A stretch of DNA of 64,000 nt, taken from contig NC_039360.1 in assembly GCF_003573695.1 (NCBI RefSeq), positions 125,140,336 through 125,204,335 on the forward strand, in the 5' to 3' direction. The position numbers were made by a program, and so were the translations under genes. Source of the DNA: Papaver somniferum. Its lineage: Eukaryota; Streptophyta; Magnoliopsida; Ranunculales; Papaveraceae. This document shows positions 45,935 to 57,543 of the stretch, one piece after another (position 1 is the first letter of the stretch; every line of letters starts with the position of its first letter). A model generated the notes under the pieces. It did no database searches, was not told the origin of the DNA, and saw nothing but the letters and a program-made list of their open reading frames with translations.

Positions 45935-47791
45935 TATTAGATCACCACTCGGTCAAACTTACAAGGTTTGGTATATATGTTAAGCTCGTTGTCAAATTTA
46001 GTTAATCAAAAATGTATCTTAATCCATAGTCTACTAAAATCAGTCTCGAACTAGGACAAGAGCATTAGTAGTTGAGTATTATAATTTCCCGATGGACATT
46101 TGAAGACTGAAGAACAGATGAAAACATCTACCAGGACTTCATCAATAAAGGTATGTGAAGAGTGACTATCCTATTTGTTCATTAACTCTACCGTTATATC
46201 TACTCGGACAATGTCGTATGAATTTGGAATTACGATGAAAATTGCAAAAAAAATTTTTTGAGTTCAAGCTAGTACTTGACAGATATCAAAATATAAATTC
46301 AAGCAATGGAAGTTCTAAAGGACTTATCACACAATAGGTTGAGAATAATTTATTTTCCGATAAATCATAACTGGGAAAGAAGTCCTAGGAGACATCAAGT
46401 TACATACATTTTGACGAATTGACTTGGTCAGTACACGACTTTGAATTTTTTGATAATATACTTGATGCATAAAATATCTTATTAAATCACATACTCTAAC
46501 TAATTTAGTCAGTTCACGTACTGGTTTATTTTAAGATGTTCCTGGAAACTTTTGGATCCTCAAGTTTACAAACTGATTTGGTCAATACATGAACCGACTG
46601 ATTTTAAGTGATTCGTGAACACTTTTTTATAATTAGCACACACGAACAAAATTGGATAGTTCGCGAACTTGTAGATATAAAAATTTCATGAACTCCGAGA
46701 TGAAAATACTGTTTACAAATTGTTTGACCAGTTCATGAACTGATTTTGTCTTATATAGTAATCAAACTTTATTATTTCTTGATGATCCATGGGAAACTTC
46801 ACCATTATTCTTGGGCTAACTTTTTGTGCACGAAGCTTATATTAATAAATATGCGGGTGCACATCTCCTTTGTAACTCAAGGCAAACTTATCACATGCTT
46901 ACATGAATGAATATATATTGATAAGTGTATTTTATTTGATATCAACTTTGACTTGTTCATCATTATAAATAGAGGACCCTCTGCATACTAGAATCTCAAT
47001 ACCAACACGTTGTGTCTAAGTTACAACAAGATTCCCATAAAGACCTAGGTTTCCTCGAGAAACATACTTAGGTTAGGGGTCTTGAAGTTTTCACTAAGGG
47101 ATTCGTGAAGACCGGTCATAATATTTTTTTACCTGATAGTTTTTGATATCCGGAATCTTATGTTGGTCATCGTAGTTCTTGTCTATTCTAAGGTTTGTCT
47201 TTTCTTCTATACGGCCATTGAAGAACTATAGATCAGGGAATAAAATTGATAAAAATTACAAACTCAGACTTTGTAATTCCACAAGATTTAAATCTGGTAT
47301 AAATTAATCTGGTGAGGTATAATTGATTCGGCCTCAACTACATTCCAGTTTGAAATTTGATTGTAGGTTAGTGTTTATAGCGGTTCAATACAATGTGGTG
47401 CTAAAGTTGGACGAGGCCACGAGGTTGTTCTATAAGGTTTTCATTTTCTCGTTAACAAAATTTCTGGTATTTTGTGTTATTTCTTTTCAACACTTCATCG
47501 TCTACCTTTATAATTGAAATATCACAAGAAGTTCGTTAACAAACTAGATAGTTTTTTAGCTCAACTGTAAAGAACCTACTTGTGAATTCGCCTTTAAATA
47601 CAAATTAAAAAACTTGATATTATTGGAATTTGGTTCGTGTACAGTTCGTTTAAATACTAGGTTGACCTTATTTTACGATCAGGTACAAAGATGTTTTTTG
47701 TTGATCTATGCTAATTGATTGTACAAGGATTTTCCATACAGGTTACAAACCAAAAAGTTGACGGTGTACTAGGTATACACTCTCCTTTTCA
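45935..47791 (+). mobile_element. Solo LTR of the Sirevirus-like copia family
   Basis: It aligns in order with the LTR at 6365-8750: CACTCGGTCAAAC near the start, GACTTCATCAATAAAGGTATGTG, a TATA box (TATAAATAG, 46964-46972), CTACATTCCAG, CAATGTGGTG and TAATTGAAATATCACA. It begins TATTAGATCACC (the TG end mutated) and ends CCTTTTCA. A perfect 5-bp duplication, CGTTC, flanks it at 45930-45934 and 47792-47796. No internal region is present. Confidence 0.8.
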
Positions 47792-48265
47792 CGTTCTGTA
47801 GATGGTAGATTTTCGACAATGAATAAAATCATAAACTCATAATTATACGAAGCTCTGATCCAGCAATCAGACGTGAGTATTGAGACACGGGTCTCTCATC
47901 AAATTCTCAACGGAGAGTACTTTCTCTCAGAGTACATGTAGATATGTAGTCTCACGACTGGACAACGGCATATCTCATGAATACTGAACACTTTCAGTGA
48001 TTATTTATATATAGTATCACGATATGGACGGCTCCTAGACAGCTTGCTCTGCTAGTATAGAGCGATAACGTCTTTAGGAACAAAAAACGAGTTTACCCTG
48101 ACTATATAAAAGATATGACTTACCGACAAGCTCATATCGGGATAATTAATGCTCCTAGACAGCTTGCTCTGATAGTATAGATCCACAAAGTTAATTATTC
48201 CTAATTAAGATTAATTCTGCCGTGACATTCACTACTGAATTCCCAGAATAATCTATTATTGCTCA

Positions 48266-48600
48266 TATTCCATGGTCGAATCCACGACTGGTCCCATGGA
48301 ATGGCAATAACAATTGCTCCTATTCCATGGTCGAATCCACGACTGGTCCCATGGAATGGCAATAAACAATTATTCTGATTCTATGATCGAATCCACGGCT
48401 TGATCTCATAGAATAGCAATAACTATATTATCTCATTACTCCGATTTCATGATCGAATCCACAACTAGTCTCATAAATGGTAATAGATAAATCTTAATTA
48501 CTCCGATTCTATGGTCGAATCTACGATCCCATGGAATGGTAATGCTCACTTTATTATTCTGAATTCGTAGTCGAATCCTCAGCTGATCCTATGAATTAAT
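48266..48600. repeat. Tandem CCATGG hairpin units (about 56-60 bp) in the LTR
   Basis: Each unit contains ATTCCATGG, CGAATCCACGACTGG and CCATGGAAT, the outer words forming a perfect 9-bp stem in the best copies (48266-48301 and 48322-48357). About six or seven units follow with increasing divergence. Equivalent arrays lie at 50520-50830 and 62470-62760. The solo LTR at 29900-33151 lacks a clear array. Confidence 0.8.
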
Positions 48601-49465
48601 AATAAACATCTTATTACTCAGTTTTGTGAATTATTCTCCACGGAATTCCACAATTAGTAATAAATAATCAACAACCGGAGCTACGTCTAAGTAAGCCCCA
48701 ATTCAAATGGTGAAGGTGTATTCAACGACGATACACTAAAAATCACCACAAGAACGAGTATTTCAAAAATATAACGAAACGATGAACCTATGCAAAATAG
48801 AGAAGAAAATAATAAATAATTAAAAATATTGACCAGGGTACTGGGAGCATGGACACACGACCGACCGACTGTCTCGTGGTCAATCCCACGCCAGTTTTAT
48901 ATTTTTAATGCATTTTTATTATTTTCCATGATTTGATGAAAATTCTCTCATTTTATCAAATCTCCTTCGTCTCGAGGAAACTCCTCGGTTTCATGGTACT
49001 TCCATAAATCCATAAAAAATAATATAAAATTAAGGAAAGGAGTGTGGGGCGTGACCATTGGCCAACCGGCCCCACACCCCACGGTTCCTTATTATTTTAT
49101 TATTATTATTTCTCTAATTTCATGAAAAAACTCCTTGATTTCATGGTATTTTTGCACAAATCATCAAATAATAATAAAATAAAATAAATTATGAAAACTT
49201 GTGGGACCGGGCCTTGGCCGGCCGGCCATGCCCTAGCCGGCCCCACACGCCCCTTTGTGTTATTATATTTATTATTAGTTTTCCTTGAATTCATCAAATT
49301 CCTTGATTTCATGGTATTTCTCTCAAATTAGGAAAAATTCCCTCAATTCATCAAAAATACATAAAAATTAGGGAAACTCGTGGGACCGGCCCAAGCCGTC
49401 CGACCATGCCTTCCACGGTCCCACACGCCCTTGTTTTTATTATTTTAATATTTTAATAAAATTAT

Positions 49466-51292
49466 TAAGGTTGGAATCTGGAATGATGATCCTTGGATTC
49501 AGAAACCCTAATTTGATCAATTGATGATCAATTCATGGTTCGTCAGGATTTCAACCACGGGACGAAGGAGTTTTCATGAGTTCAAGGAACCAAAAACTAT
49601 TAAAATAATAAAAACAAGGGCGTGTGGGACCGTGGAAGGCATGGCCTACCGACTTGGGACGGTCCCACTAGATTCCCTAATTTTTATGTATTTTTTATGT
49701 ATTTTTGATGAATTGAGGGAATTTTTCCTAATTTGAGAGAAATACCATGAAATCAAGGAATTTGATGAATTCAAGGAAAACTAATAATAAAATAATAACA
49801 CAAAGGGGCGTGTGGGACCGGCTAGGGCATGGACGGCCGTCCAAGGCCCGGTCCCACAAGTTTTCATAATTTATTTTATTTTATTATTATTTGATGATTT
49901 GTGCAAAAATACCATGAAATAAAGGAGTTTTTTCATGAAATTAGAGAAATAATAATAATAATAAAATAATAAGGAACCGTGGGGTGTGGGGCCGGTTGGG
50001 ACCAAGGCATGGCCGGTTGGCCAATGGTCACGCCCCACACTCCTTTCCTTAATTTTATATTATTTTTTATGGATTTATGGAAGTACCATGAAACCGAGGA
50101 GTTTCCTCGAGACGAAGGAGATTTGATAAAATGAGAGAATTTTCATCAAATCATGGAAAATAATAAAAATGCATTAAAAATATAAAACTGGCGTGGGATT
50201 GACCATGACACGGTCGGTCGGTCGTGTGTCCGTGCTCCCAACACCCTGGTCAATATTTTTAATTATTTATTATTTTCTCCTCTATTTTGCATAGGTTCAT
50301 CGTTTCGTTGTATTTTTGAAATACTCGTTAGTGCAGTGACTGTTAGTGTATCGTCGTTGAATACACCTTTACCATTTGAATCAGGGCTTACTTAGAGGTA
50401 GCTCAGACGCCCAGTTGTTGATTATTTATTACTAATTGTGGAACTCGGTGGAGAATAATTCACAAAACTGAGTAATAAGATGTTTATTATTAATTCATAA
50501 GATCAGCTGAGGATTCGACTACGAATTCAGAATAATAAAGTGAGCATTACCATTCCATGGGATCGTAGATTCGATCATAGAATCGGAGTAATTAATATTT
50601 ATCTATTACCATTTATGAGACCAGTTGTGGATTCGATCATGAAATCGGAGTAATGAGATAATATAGTTATTGCTATTCTATGAGATCAAGCCGTGGATTC
50701 GATCATAGAATCAGAACAATTGTTTATTGCCATTCCATGGGACCAGTCATGGATTCGACCATGGAATAGGAGCAATTGTTATTGCCATTCCATGGGACCA
50801 GTTGTGGATTCGACCATGGAATAGGAGAAATAATATATTATTCTGGGAATTCAGTAGTGAATGTCACGGCAGAATTAATCTTAATTAGGAATAATTAACT
50901 TTGTGGCTCTATACTAGCAGAGCAAGCTGTCTAGGAGCATTAATTATCCCGATATGAGCTTGTCGTTAAGTCATATCCTTTATATAGTTAGGGTAAACTT
51001 GTTGTTTGTTCCTGAAGACGTTATCGCTCTATACTAGCAGAGCAAGCTGTCTAGGAGCCGTCCATCTCGTAATGCTATATAGAAATAATCACTGAAAGTA
51101 TTCAGTATTCATGAGATATGCCGTTGTCCAGTCGTGAGACTACATATCTACATGTACTCTGAGAGAAAGTACTCTCCGTTGAGAATTCGATGAGAGACCC
51201 GTGTCTCGATACTCACGTCTGATTGCTGAATCATAGCTTCGTATAATTATGATTTTATGAATTTATCCTTTGTCGAAAATCCACCATCTACA
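49466..51292 (-). mobile_element. Truncated 3' LTR of the PMD-carrying gypsy element
   Basis: Read on the minus strand it begins TGTAGATGGTGGATTTTCG right after a polypurine tract and stops at about 49466. The second half of the LTR, with promoter and terminal CATCTACA, is missing. Compared with the 5' LTR, about 700 bp (60794-61490 in that copy) is also deleted at about 49572. Confidence 0.75.
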
Positions 51293-51312
51293 TTAAGTCC
51301 CCTTCTTACTGA
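51293..51312 (-). other. Polypurine tract of the PMD-carrying element
   Basis: On the minus strand, CAGTAAGAAGGGGACTTAA directly precedes the LTR start at 51292, the expected position for plus-strand priming. From here to the TATA box at 51596 there is no other feature. Confidence 0.6.
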
Positions 51313-51595
51313 GGAAAGCTGTGTTCCTCGGTCAGCATTAAATGGTGATTTTCCGGCCATAAATAATAATACCAGTAATTGAACTTAGTCGCAAGTTGAG
51401 ACATTACCGGATTTAGAGAGCATGAGCAAACCACGACTTTATGAAGGTTTCAATGTCATGATTGGAGCGTCGTTTGATGAGCATAAATTTGTGTTGAACC
51501 GCTGGTTTGGACGACGAGTCCGTGGTCGGTTAGGATTCGTGGGTCGGGCCCAATAAGGAAATCCTTAGAAAATTAGGTTTTGGAAATAAAATTGA

Positions 51596-51747
51596 TATAA
51601 AAGGGATTAATCCTCTTTTTTTTTCCCCACGACCAGCTCTCCACCATCTAAGCACCTTCACGCCAGCAGCAGGAGAAGACCGCCGGGATCCAGCGCCGCC
51701 GCTGCCAGTCGCCGTCCGTTGCCGCCGGCCAAATTCCGGCCGACCAG
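51596..51747 (+). promoter_or_regulatory. TATA box and GC-rich first leader exon of the PMD gene
   Basis: TATAAAAG at 51596-51603 is followed by a C-rich leader with GCCGCC repeats, ending at a donor CGACCAG|GTACGTG (51747/51748). Acceptor-like TTTTTTGCAG near 52560-52569 and TTTGCAG just before the ATG indicate one or two further untranslated exons. The promoter points opposite to the LTR retroelement that contains it. Confidence 0.55.
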
Positions 51748-52746
51748 GTACGTGTATTTTTTTATTTTTTTTGTTTGATGTTGATGTTTATGATCCTCAT
51801 GAGTTTTTCATGTTTTGATCATGATGAAATTATATACATGTGTGTATATTAGTGTGAGTTTTATGAAAAAACCCTCGTTTTTGAAAACGTACGTTCGTTC
51901 GATCATTAGTTTTGAAAACTAACTATAATCCCTGATTTAGGAGAGATTTTTTTTTTTAAATATGAACCTAGGTCCAGTGATAAAACTTAGTGTATGAGCT
52001 TTCATGTATACGAAGGTTTCATCATAAAAGAAGTGAACTTTCATGAAATTGGAATAATCCTTCGCTTTAAAGACAAATAATGATGACACGAAGGAAAATA
52101 TGTATGATGAACTTGTATCCAGTGATAAAATTTTGCCTATGAGCTTTCATGTAAATACAAAACTTTATCATATGTATGAGATGTGAGCTTTCACAATATT
52201 TTTGAAATAAACCTTCGTTTTAAAGACAAATAACGACGATATGAAGGAAAAATAATTTTAATTTTTTATATATATATGAAGCCGTGACATATATTGTGTA
52301 AAATATGATGATATATTTCATTTGCATGAATCAGATAAAATTCTTGAGAATTTATGTAAGCAATGTTGCATTAATTGTTGTTTTTTCGAAAAATCAGAAA
52401 CGTGGGTTTTGAGGAACCTTCGAAGATAGACAATATATTTATGATGAAATATTTTATTGTTGTAAACTTCATAGGTCATTTGTATGAATGTTCACATTAT
52501 CAAAATCGTGTCCGTGATTTTATGAAAAGTCAGTTTCGAAATTAATAAAGTTTCGTTCGTTTTTTGCAGTTTTCGAAGAGACGAACGATTTTGAGGCGTT
52601 ACCTCTACCGTTAATATCACTATTGTTAGTGGAAGTACAAAAGGTAAGAGTCAAGAGTTACCATTTTTTGCCGTATTTCCTTGATTCGTGTCTGGACAGC
52701 ATACTGAAGTAGAATGTAATGTGGACTTTGCAGTTGTTTTAGCAAA

Positions 52747-55425
52747 ATGACCAATTCCTCAGCCGACGATACTTCAAGGGACGAATCGCATTCTGATGAT
52801 GACATCTCCAGGGATGATGCACGCATGGACGAGACCTCCATTGGTGAAGAAGAGGAGGATGCCACTGGCGTGAAGAACATTCCTAATATAGACTACGCAT
52901 TCTTTGAAGGGGATCCAAAAGGAGATGAAGCATATCTCAAGTCCCCAATATATAGTCTTCTGATCAACCCTAGGACTGTGACTCAGAAGAAATTGGTGAC
53001 CCCGAAGATGGTAATACGGCTTTGTCTCGAACGAGGTATTTTCCTTGCATCGACCATAGAGTTTAAGCTTTATCGACGCCCTTTGGAAAAAATTTCTGGA
53101 TGGGCAAGGCATATGTTGGGTTTCCCTCATGTCAGGGCTATGCTCAACCAGGCGCAAGTGACGAGAGCTATTCAAGCTTCTGGAGACTTGTCTATTAATC
53201 ATGATGTGAAAAGTATCGTGGCTTTGCTGGACCATTGGTGTGTTCCCACTCATACCTTCATATGTAGATGGGGAGAATATACTGTTACCTTAGAAGATGT
53301 GGCTGCTTTGATGCATCTCCCGATTACAGGTAATTTCTCTGGAGGTCTTTCGGATGAGGAAAAAGTGGTTTTTGACACTCTGACAGCTGCGATAAAAGAA
53401 GTGAACAAGGCGTCTGGTAGTAAAGGTTGTTATGCCCATTGGTTGACACGTTGGTGGCCAAGAGATGAAGTTTCTGATAGTCCCATCACCGGTATGTTAC
53501 CTATTTCCGCTTTCTTATACTTATGGTTATCCAGAGACATATTTGAAGACAGTGGACATTTGTTGAAGCCTTTCGTAATCCCTTTTGCTATTAAGATGGC
53601 TCAAGGTGAGCAACTCCCAATAGGTAGCTTATTCTTGGGTTCCTTGTATTCTAACTTAGACTCCTTGGTGTTAGATTCCAGCGTGTGGAATGGCTTCATG
53701 AAGATTGAGTGTTATGTTAACACGATATTTCTTCAAGCTTTGATGTGGGAGCACTTCAAGAATTATGCGCCTATCCCACGTAACATCCTGCAAGGACCAA
53801 ATACTGATGCCCGTCACATCTTCGCCGAGAAAGATAATGCCCGAATCATGCGTTGGTCTACAAAGCAGCCTCGGTCTAAAGCACGCCTCATTGATGTGTT
53901 GGATGAAGAATCGGAGTTCGACTTTCGTCCGTGGGTGTCGATTCCTGATTATGTTTCTCAACCAACGACTTTCAATACTGGAGAGAGCACGACTATGAAA
54001 TCTGGTGCTAACCCGAATGATGGTGAGAGATCCTTCATGTTGAGCTGTACTCCTGGTCACTTGTTATCCGTTATGTATGGAGAGTGGGCAGTAGAAGAAT
54101 ACAACATTGATAGGGCGGCTCGACAAATGGGTATGGATCAATGTGTTCCAACTACCCGGAGAAGGAAACCATCAGTTTGTAAGCTTGCGTCTCGTTTAGA
54201 TCACACTCACGTGGAAGGGAGTAGTTACTGGTTTCCTGGTTCTGATAGACTTGCATATGTAACCCCAGGTTATATAGAATTATGGCATCAACAATTTGAG
54301 AGGTTGCATGAATTCGTGACAGTTAGTCAACTTCCAGTGAAGATTCCTCCGTCTGCTGAGATGATCTCTGGTCGACCAAGACTGAAGTACCTTTCTGGTG
54401 ATAAACGAAAATTATCTCCAGGATGTTCTCAAGTAAGATTCTCCACATGTCTTATATGAAACCACAGTAACTGTATTCTGATCATGTTATTGAATTCTTT
54501 ACAGGACGGTCGTAGCGTAAGACCTCGAATCCATGCAGATTTTTCAGATATTGGAGAAGTCGTTCACGGCGGAGAAGGAAGGAACAAAAGTTATAAGCTG
54601 TTACCTAATACCATGAAGTCCCCAGTTCGTTCTTTGGTGAGTTCCCAATATTTCTCACTGTGAATTTCATTGCTATTAACATTAGAATCATGAAGCCAAT
54701 GTTATTAATTTTATTGCAGAATTTTACTCCATCAAGTCTTGAAGGTATTCAATTTTCTGCTACTGAACAAGCAATCGCTGATTTGAGTAACGAAGAAACT
54801 GTAAGTATTTCTTCACATGTTCAAATGTGGTGCTTCATAGATGAAAATATTGATTATAAAGGACGTGTACAGGAGGATGTCGTCATGGAGATGGAGAATT
54901 CTGGAACTCAATCATCCTCTGGGAATGGAGGTAATTCCCAAGATTCGGAGTCGGATGAAAGTGTGATGTTCCTCTTGTCGTTGATGTGGACAACTCCAAC
55001 CCCTTGGACACTTTGGAGACTCCTCAAGTAAGTATATATCCTGTATATTCTTCATATAAGTATAAAAGTGCTGACTTGTGAATGAATGAATGAGAACCCA
55101 TGTGAATATATGAAAACTTAGTCGAATTTCGTCGTCAGAAAATTCAGAACCCAGCTTTTTAATAGAAACGCTGTAGAATCTTCGTCCGGAGTCGGATGAG
55201 AATTCAGAAAGACTTGGCCTTAACGTGAAATGGCTTCGTAAGCAAATAAAGATTATCAAGGATTCATGTGAGAAGAACATACCATTTCCCAATGATGCTG
55301 TGAAGGAGAAGGAGGACAAGATTGCCAAGTTGACCGAGGAGTTGAACAAGGAGAGGGCGGCTTACCAAATCTTGAAGGATGCTGATGAGCGAAAGCCTTT
55401 TCTTGCTGATCTCTTGAACTTCTGA
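52747..55425 (+). pseudogene. Plant mobile domain (PMD, MAIN/MAIL-like) gene inside a retrotransposon
   Basis: Coding exons are 52747-54432, 54505-54636, 54720-54800, 54873-55027 and 55177-55425, with GT-AG introns all in phase 0. The N-terminus is acidic/serine-rich (residues 1-45). The PMD follows from about residue 140: LLDHWCVPTHTFICRWGEYT, LEDVAALMHLPITG, HWLTRWWPRDE and ALMWEHFKNYAPIPRN. The C-terminal exon is coiled-coil (EKEDKIAKLTEELNKERAAY). PMD proteins of the MAIN/MAIL1 type act in the nucleus in silencing and gene control; related PMDs are known from plant transposons. One single-base loss near 54964 breaks the fourth exon, otherwise the frame is open. It lies antisense to gag-protease. 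Confidence 0.82.
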
Positions 55426-55685
55426 GAGATGTGAGGTTTATACTTGGGTTTTGATATTTAGATGGTTTTGGATTGACTGATGGTTAAGGATTTTCTTGTA
55501 GATTTGATAGATATTTTCTTTTACGAAACATGAACTGAATTTTGATAAATTGCTGAATTCAAATACTGATTGCAAGTATTGCAATGTTTTGGAGGAATTG
55601 AAATACAAATGAAAGAAAATCCTAAATGTTAAATCCCAACGCCATGAGTGCTTCAAACGCCCAATACCTTAAATGTCCAATAATT
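55426..55685. other. Gap between the PMD gene and the gag-pro region
   Basis: About 260 bp of AT-rich sequence separates the two tail-to-tail reading frames. It would hold the PMD 3' end; no motif is clear. Confidence 0.4.
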
Positions 55686-57119
55686 TCAGATAAACGCCTT
55701 GAGCCAATTTTCGTGAATTACTGGTAGGGTTCTGCCATCTGTGTTGGTCAATTTGTAGTATCCTCCGGCCACGAACTCAGCAACCATGAATGGTCCTTCC
55801 CAATTGGAGTTCCTTGTAGAATGAAGACCGCGCTGAACTGCTTTGAGAACCAGGTCCCCTTCATTAAACTTGTTAGGCTTGGTCGATCGTGCCTTGAATA
55901 TCTTTCGCTGATTCAAAATTCCCTGTTTGATGGAATTCCAAGATTGTGGCCCATATGGACACTCGCGCGAAAGAGAGTATCCAGCATAATGTTGATCATG
56001 CTTAGTCAAGTCTTTAGCAATAAACCTCTCCATGAAGTGACCGATTTGAAGAAGTTCTGAACCCAACCATTGAGTGTAATATTGCTGAGGTGAAGTTACC
56101 CACTCGTAGCTTTTGATGACTGCTAAATTTTTCATGGGGAGAAGTCCTTGGACCATAGTAGCGTATTTGAATATTGGTAATATTGGAGCATGAGTAGGAA
56201 TAAGACTTGTCTGAGATCGAAACCTTCTGACAAAGGTGTGCGGATTTTCTCCAAGTTCCTGCGTAAATCCCATCAGAGTTGTTGCTTCTTCCTGATGGTC
56301 AAACGGTGTTGCGTCCTCTGCTTCGTCTTCCGACTCGGAATCCTCGTCGATGACAGGATGTGTTGAAGGCATCGTTATCCTTCCGGCATGAATCCAAGTT
56401 CTTCCAAGGACTATGTTGTACCCAGGGTCTTCCCGGATTATGAAAAACTTGGCCTCATTGCAGATCAATCTCTCCGTAACTTTGAGAGTGATGAAGTCGT
56501 CTGCGTCTCTGGAGATTCCTTCTTGGTCCCTAATTGCGATGGGAGCATGGGTGGCTTCCTGTCGAGTAATACCGACAGCTCTGAGAGTTTTCAAAGGGAT
56601 GATGTTGACAGCGGTACCAACATCGACGAACGCTCTCTTGAACTCATTTCCTTTAATGTGCACTGTGGTGAGAAGTCCCCAGTCATACATTTCTTTGTCG
56701 GTGGCTGACGGTTCGTTGGTGGTTTCTTGGATCAACAGACGTTTTCCAGACACGATGTGGTTCAGCGCAGCAAACATGTCTTTCCTTTGAGCTTTCGAAA
56801 GATACAACAACTCGCAGACATGTTCGATCAGAGATTGGACCGTTTCCTTGACAGGAGGTTCAGAGATGGTAAAAGTTCTGACTGGGAAGGGGTTTTTGTG
56901 CACGCCCTCAGTCCCCAGGTTGAGCTCTCCTGATTCGACATTTTCTTTGAATATGCGCTTCAAAATTTTGCAATCACTCGTGGGATGGATGACGTATCTA
57001 TGGAAGAGATAATACCGAGGATTTTCCATGGCCTCTTCAGTTGGTTCCTTCTTGACATAAGGCAATTTGATTGCGCCGTCTTGAATCCAGGCATCGAGTA
57101 GTTCATTAACTTCTTCCAT
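55686..57119 (-). pseudogene. Gypsy protease region fused to the integrase C-terminal tail
   Basis: The 477-codon frame begins within Gag-like sequence (YLFHRYVIHPTSDCKILKRI, a degenerate knuckle). It continues into a retropepsin-like domain at about residues 150-255: TTVHIKGNEF, FVDVGTAVNIIPLKTL and YNIVLGRTWIH. The active site reads D-V-G-T instead of D-S/T-G. The last 80 residues (FKARSTKPNKFNEGDLVLK, NWEGPFMVAEF, GGYYKLTNTDG) are the C-terminal domain of a gypsy integrase. Reverse transcriptase, RNase H and the integrase core, normally about 1000 residues, are absent, yet the frame stays open across the junction. The element therefore could not replicate itself. The missing DNA is not found elsewhere in the window. 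Confidence 0.75.
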
Positions 57120-57543
57120 TGAACAGGGAAAATCAGGTGCTTCTGGATCTTTCGTATGCTAAGGAGGGATTTTCGAATTCTCCTTCTTGTGTGTCTTTGA
57201 AGGGGTGGAGGAAGTCTGCTTATGTTGTGGTTCTTCTTTTCGCTTACTCCCTTCCGCGATAACATTTTTTGAAGGTTGAAGGTTGTACTGCTTGTTGATC
57301 AAACGCCTGCTTCCTCGAGTGTCTTTTGAATCTTCAGTTTTGTAGACTTTGCTCTTTCCAAAAGAGCGGGTGCAGTGGTTTCCGACCTCTTCGCAGCTTC
57401 GTGAAGCTCTAAGAAAGTCTGGAATCGAAGGTTTTATAGCAAGGCCCTGTAGACCGGGAGTATGCCATTGATGCACAAGTCCACCAGTTGTTGCTCCGTG
57501 ACGTTTGGGTCATGACAATCCAGGGCTTGGACTCTGAATCTTT
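57120..57543 (-). pseudogene. Broken Gag linker region
   Basis: Between the two larger frames the protein continues in shifted registers. One register reads VSENPNDYVKRFRVQALDC, typical of Gag, and ends in a stop near 57440. Another gives a basic, Ser/Lys-rich stretch (57159-57476). At least two frameshifts and a stop separate gag from protease. Confidence 0.55.

Larger units (their letters stand above)
47797..51292. repeat. Giant inverted repeat of two LTR halves, arms about 1.65 kb
   Basis: The left arm (47797-49453) starts TGTAGATGGTAGATTTTCGAC-like. The right arm (49598-51292) is its inverted copy and ends AAATCCACCATCTACA. The spacer is about 145 bp (49454-49597). The arms match all along, including the CTAGACAGCTTGCTCTG words, CCATGG repeat array and GGCCGG modules, with scattered differences of several percent. 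The right arm is the 3' LTR of the minus-strand element at 51293-58473. The left arm is a second LTR half in the opposite direction. The spacer corresponds to a more internal part of the LTR (60680-60793 in the full copy). Confidence 0.88.

Noticed and set aside
47515..47541. TTAACA as the 3' end of the copia LTR
   Set aside because: Similarity to the LTR at 6365-8750 continues past this point to CCTTTTCA at 47791, where a CGTTC target duplication confirms the end.
52774..53253. Minus-strand ORFs opposite the PMD exon, also 53671-54060
   Set aside because: Antisense shadows; the plus strand has domain similarity and splice sites.
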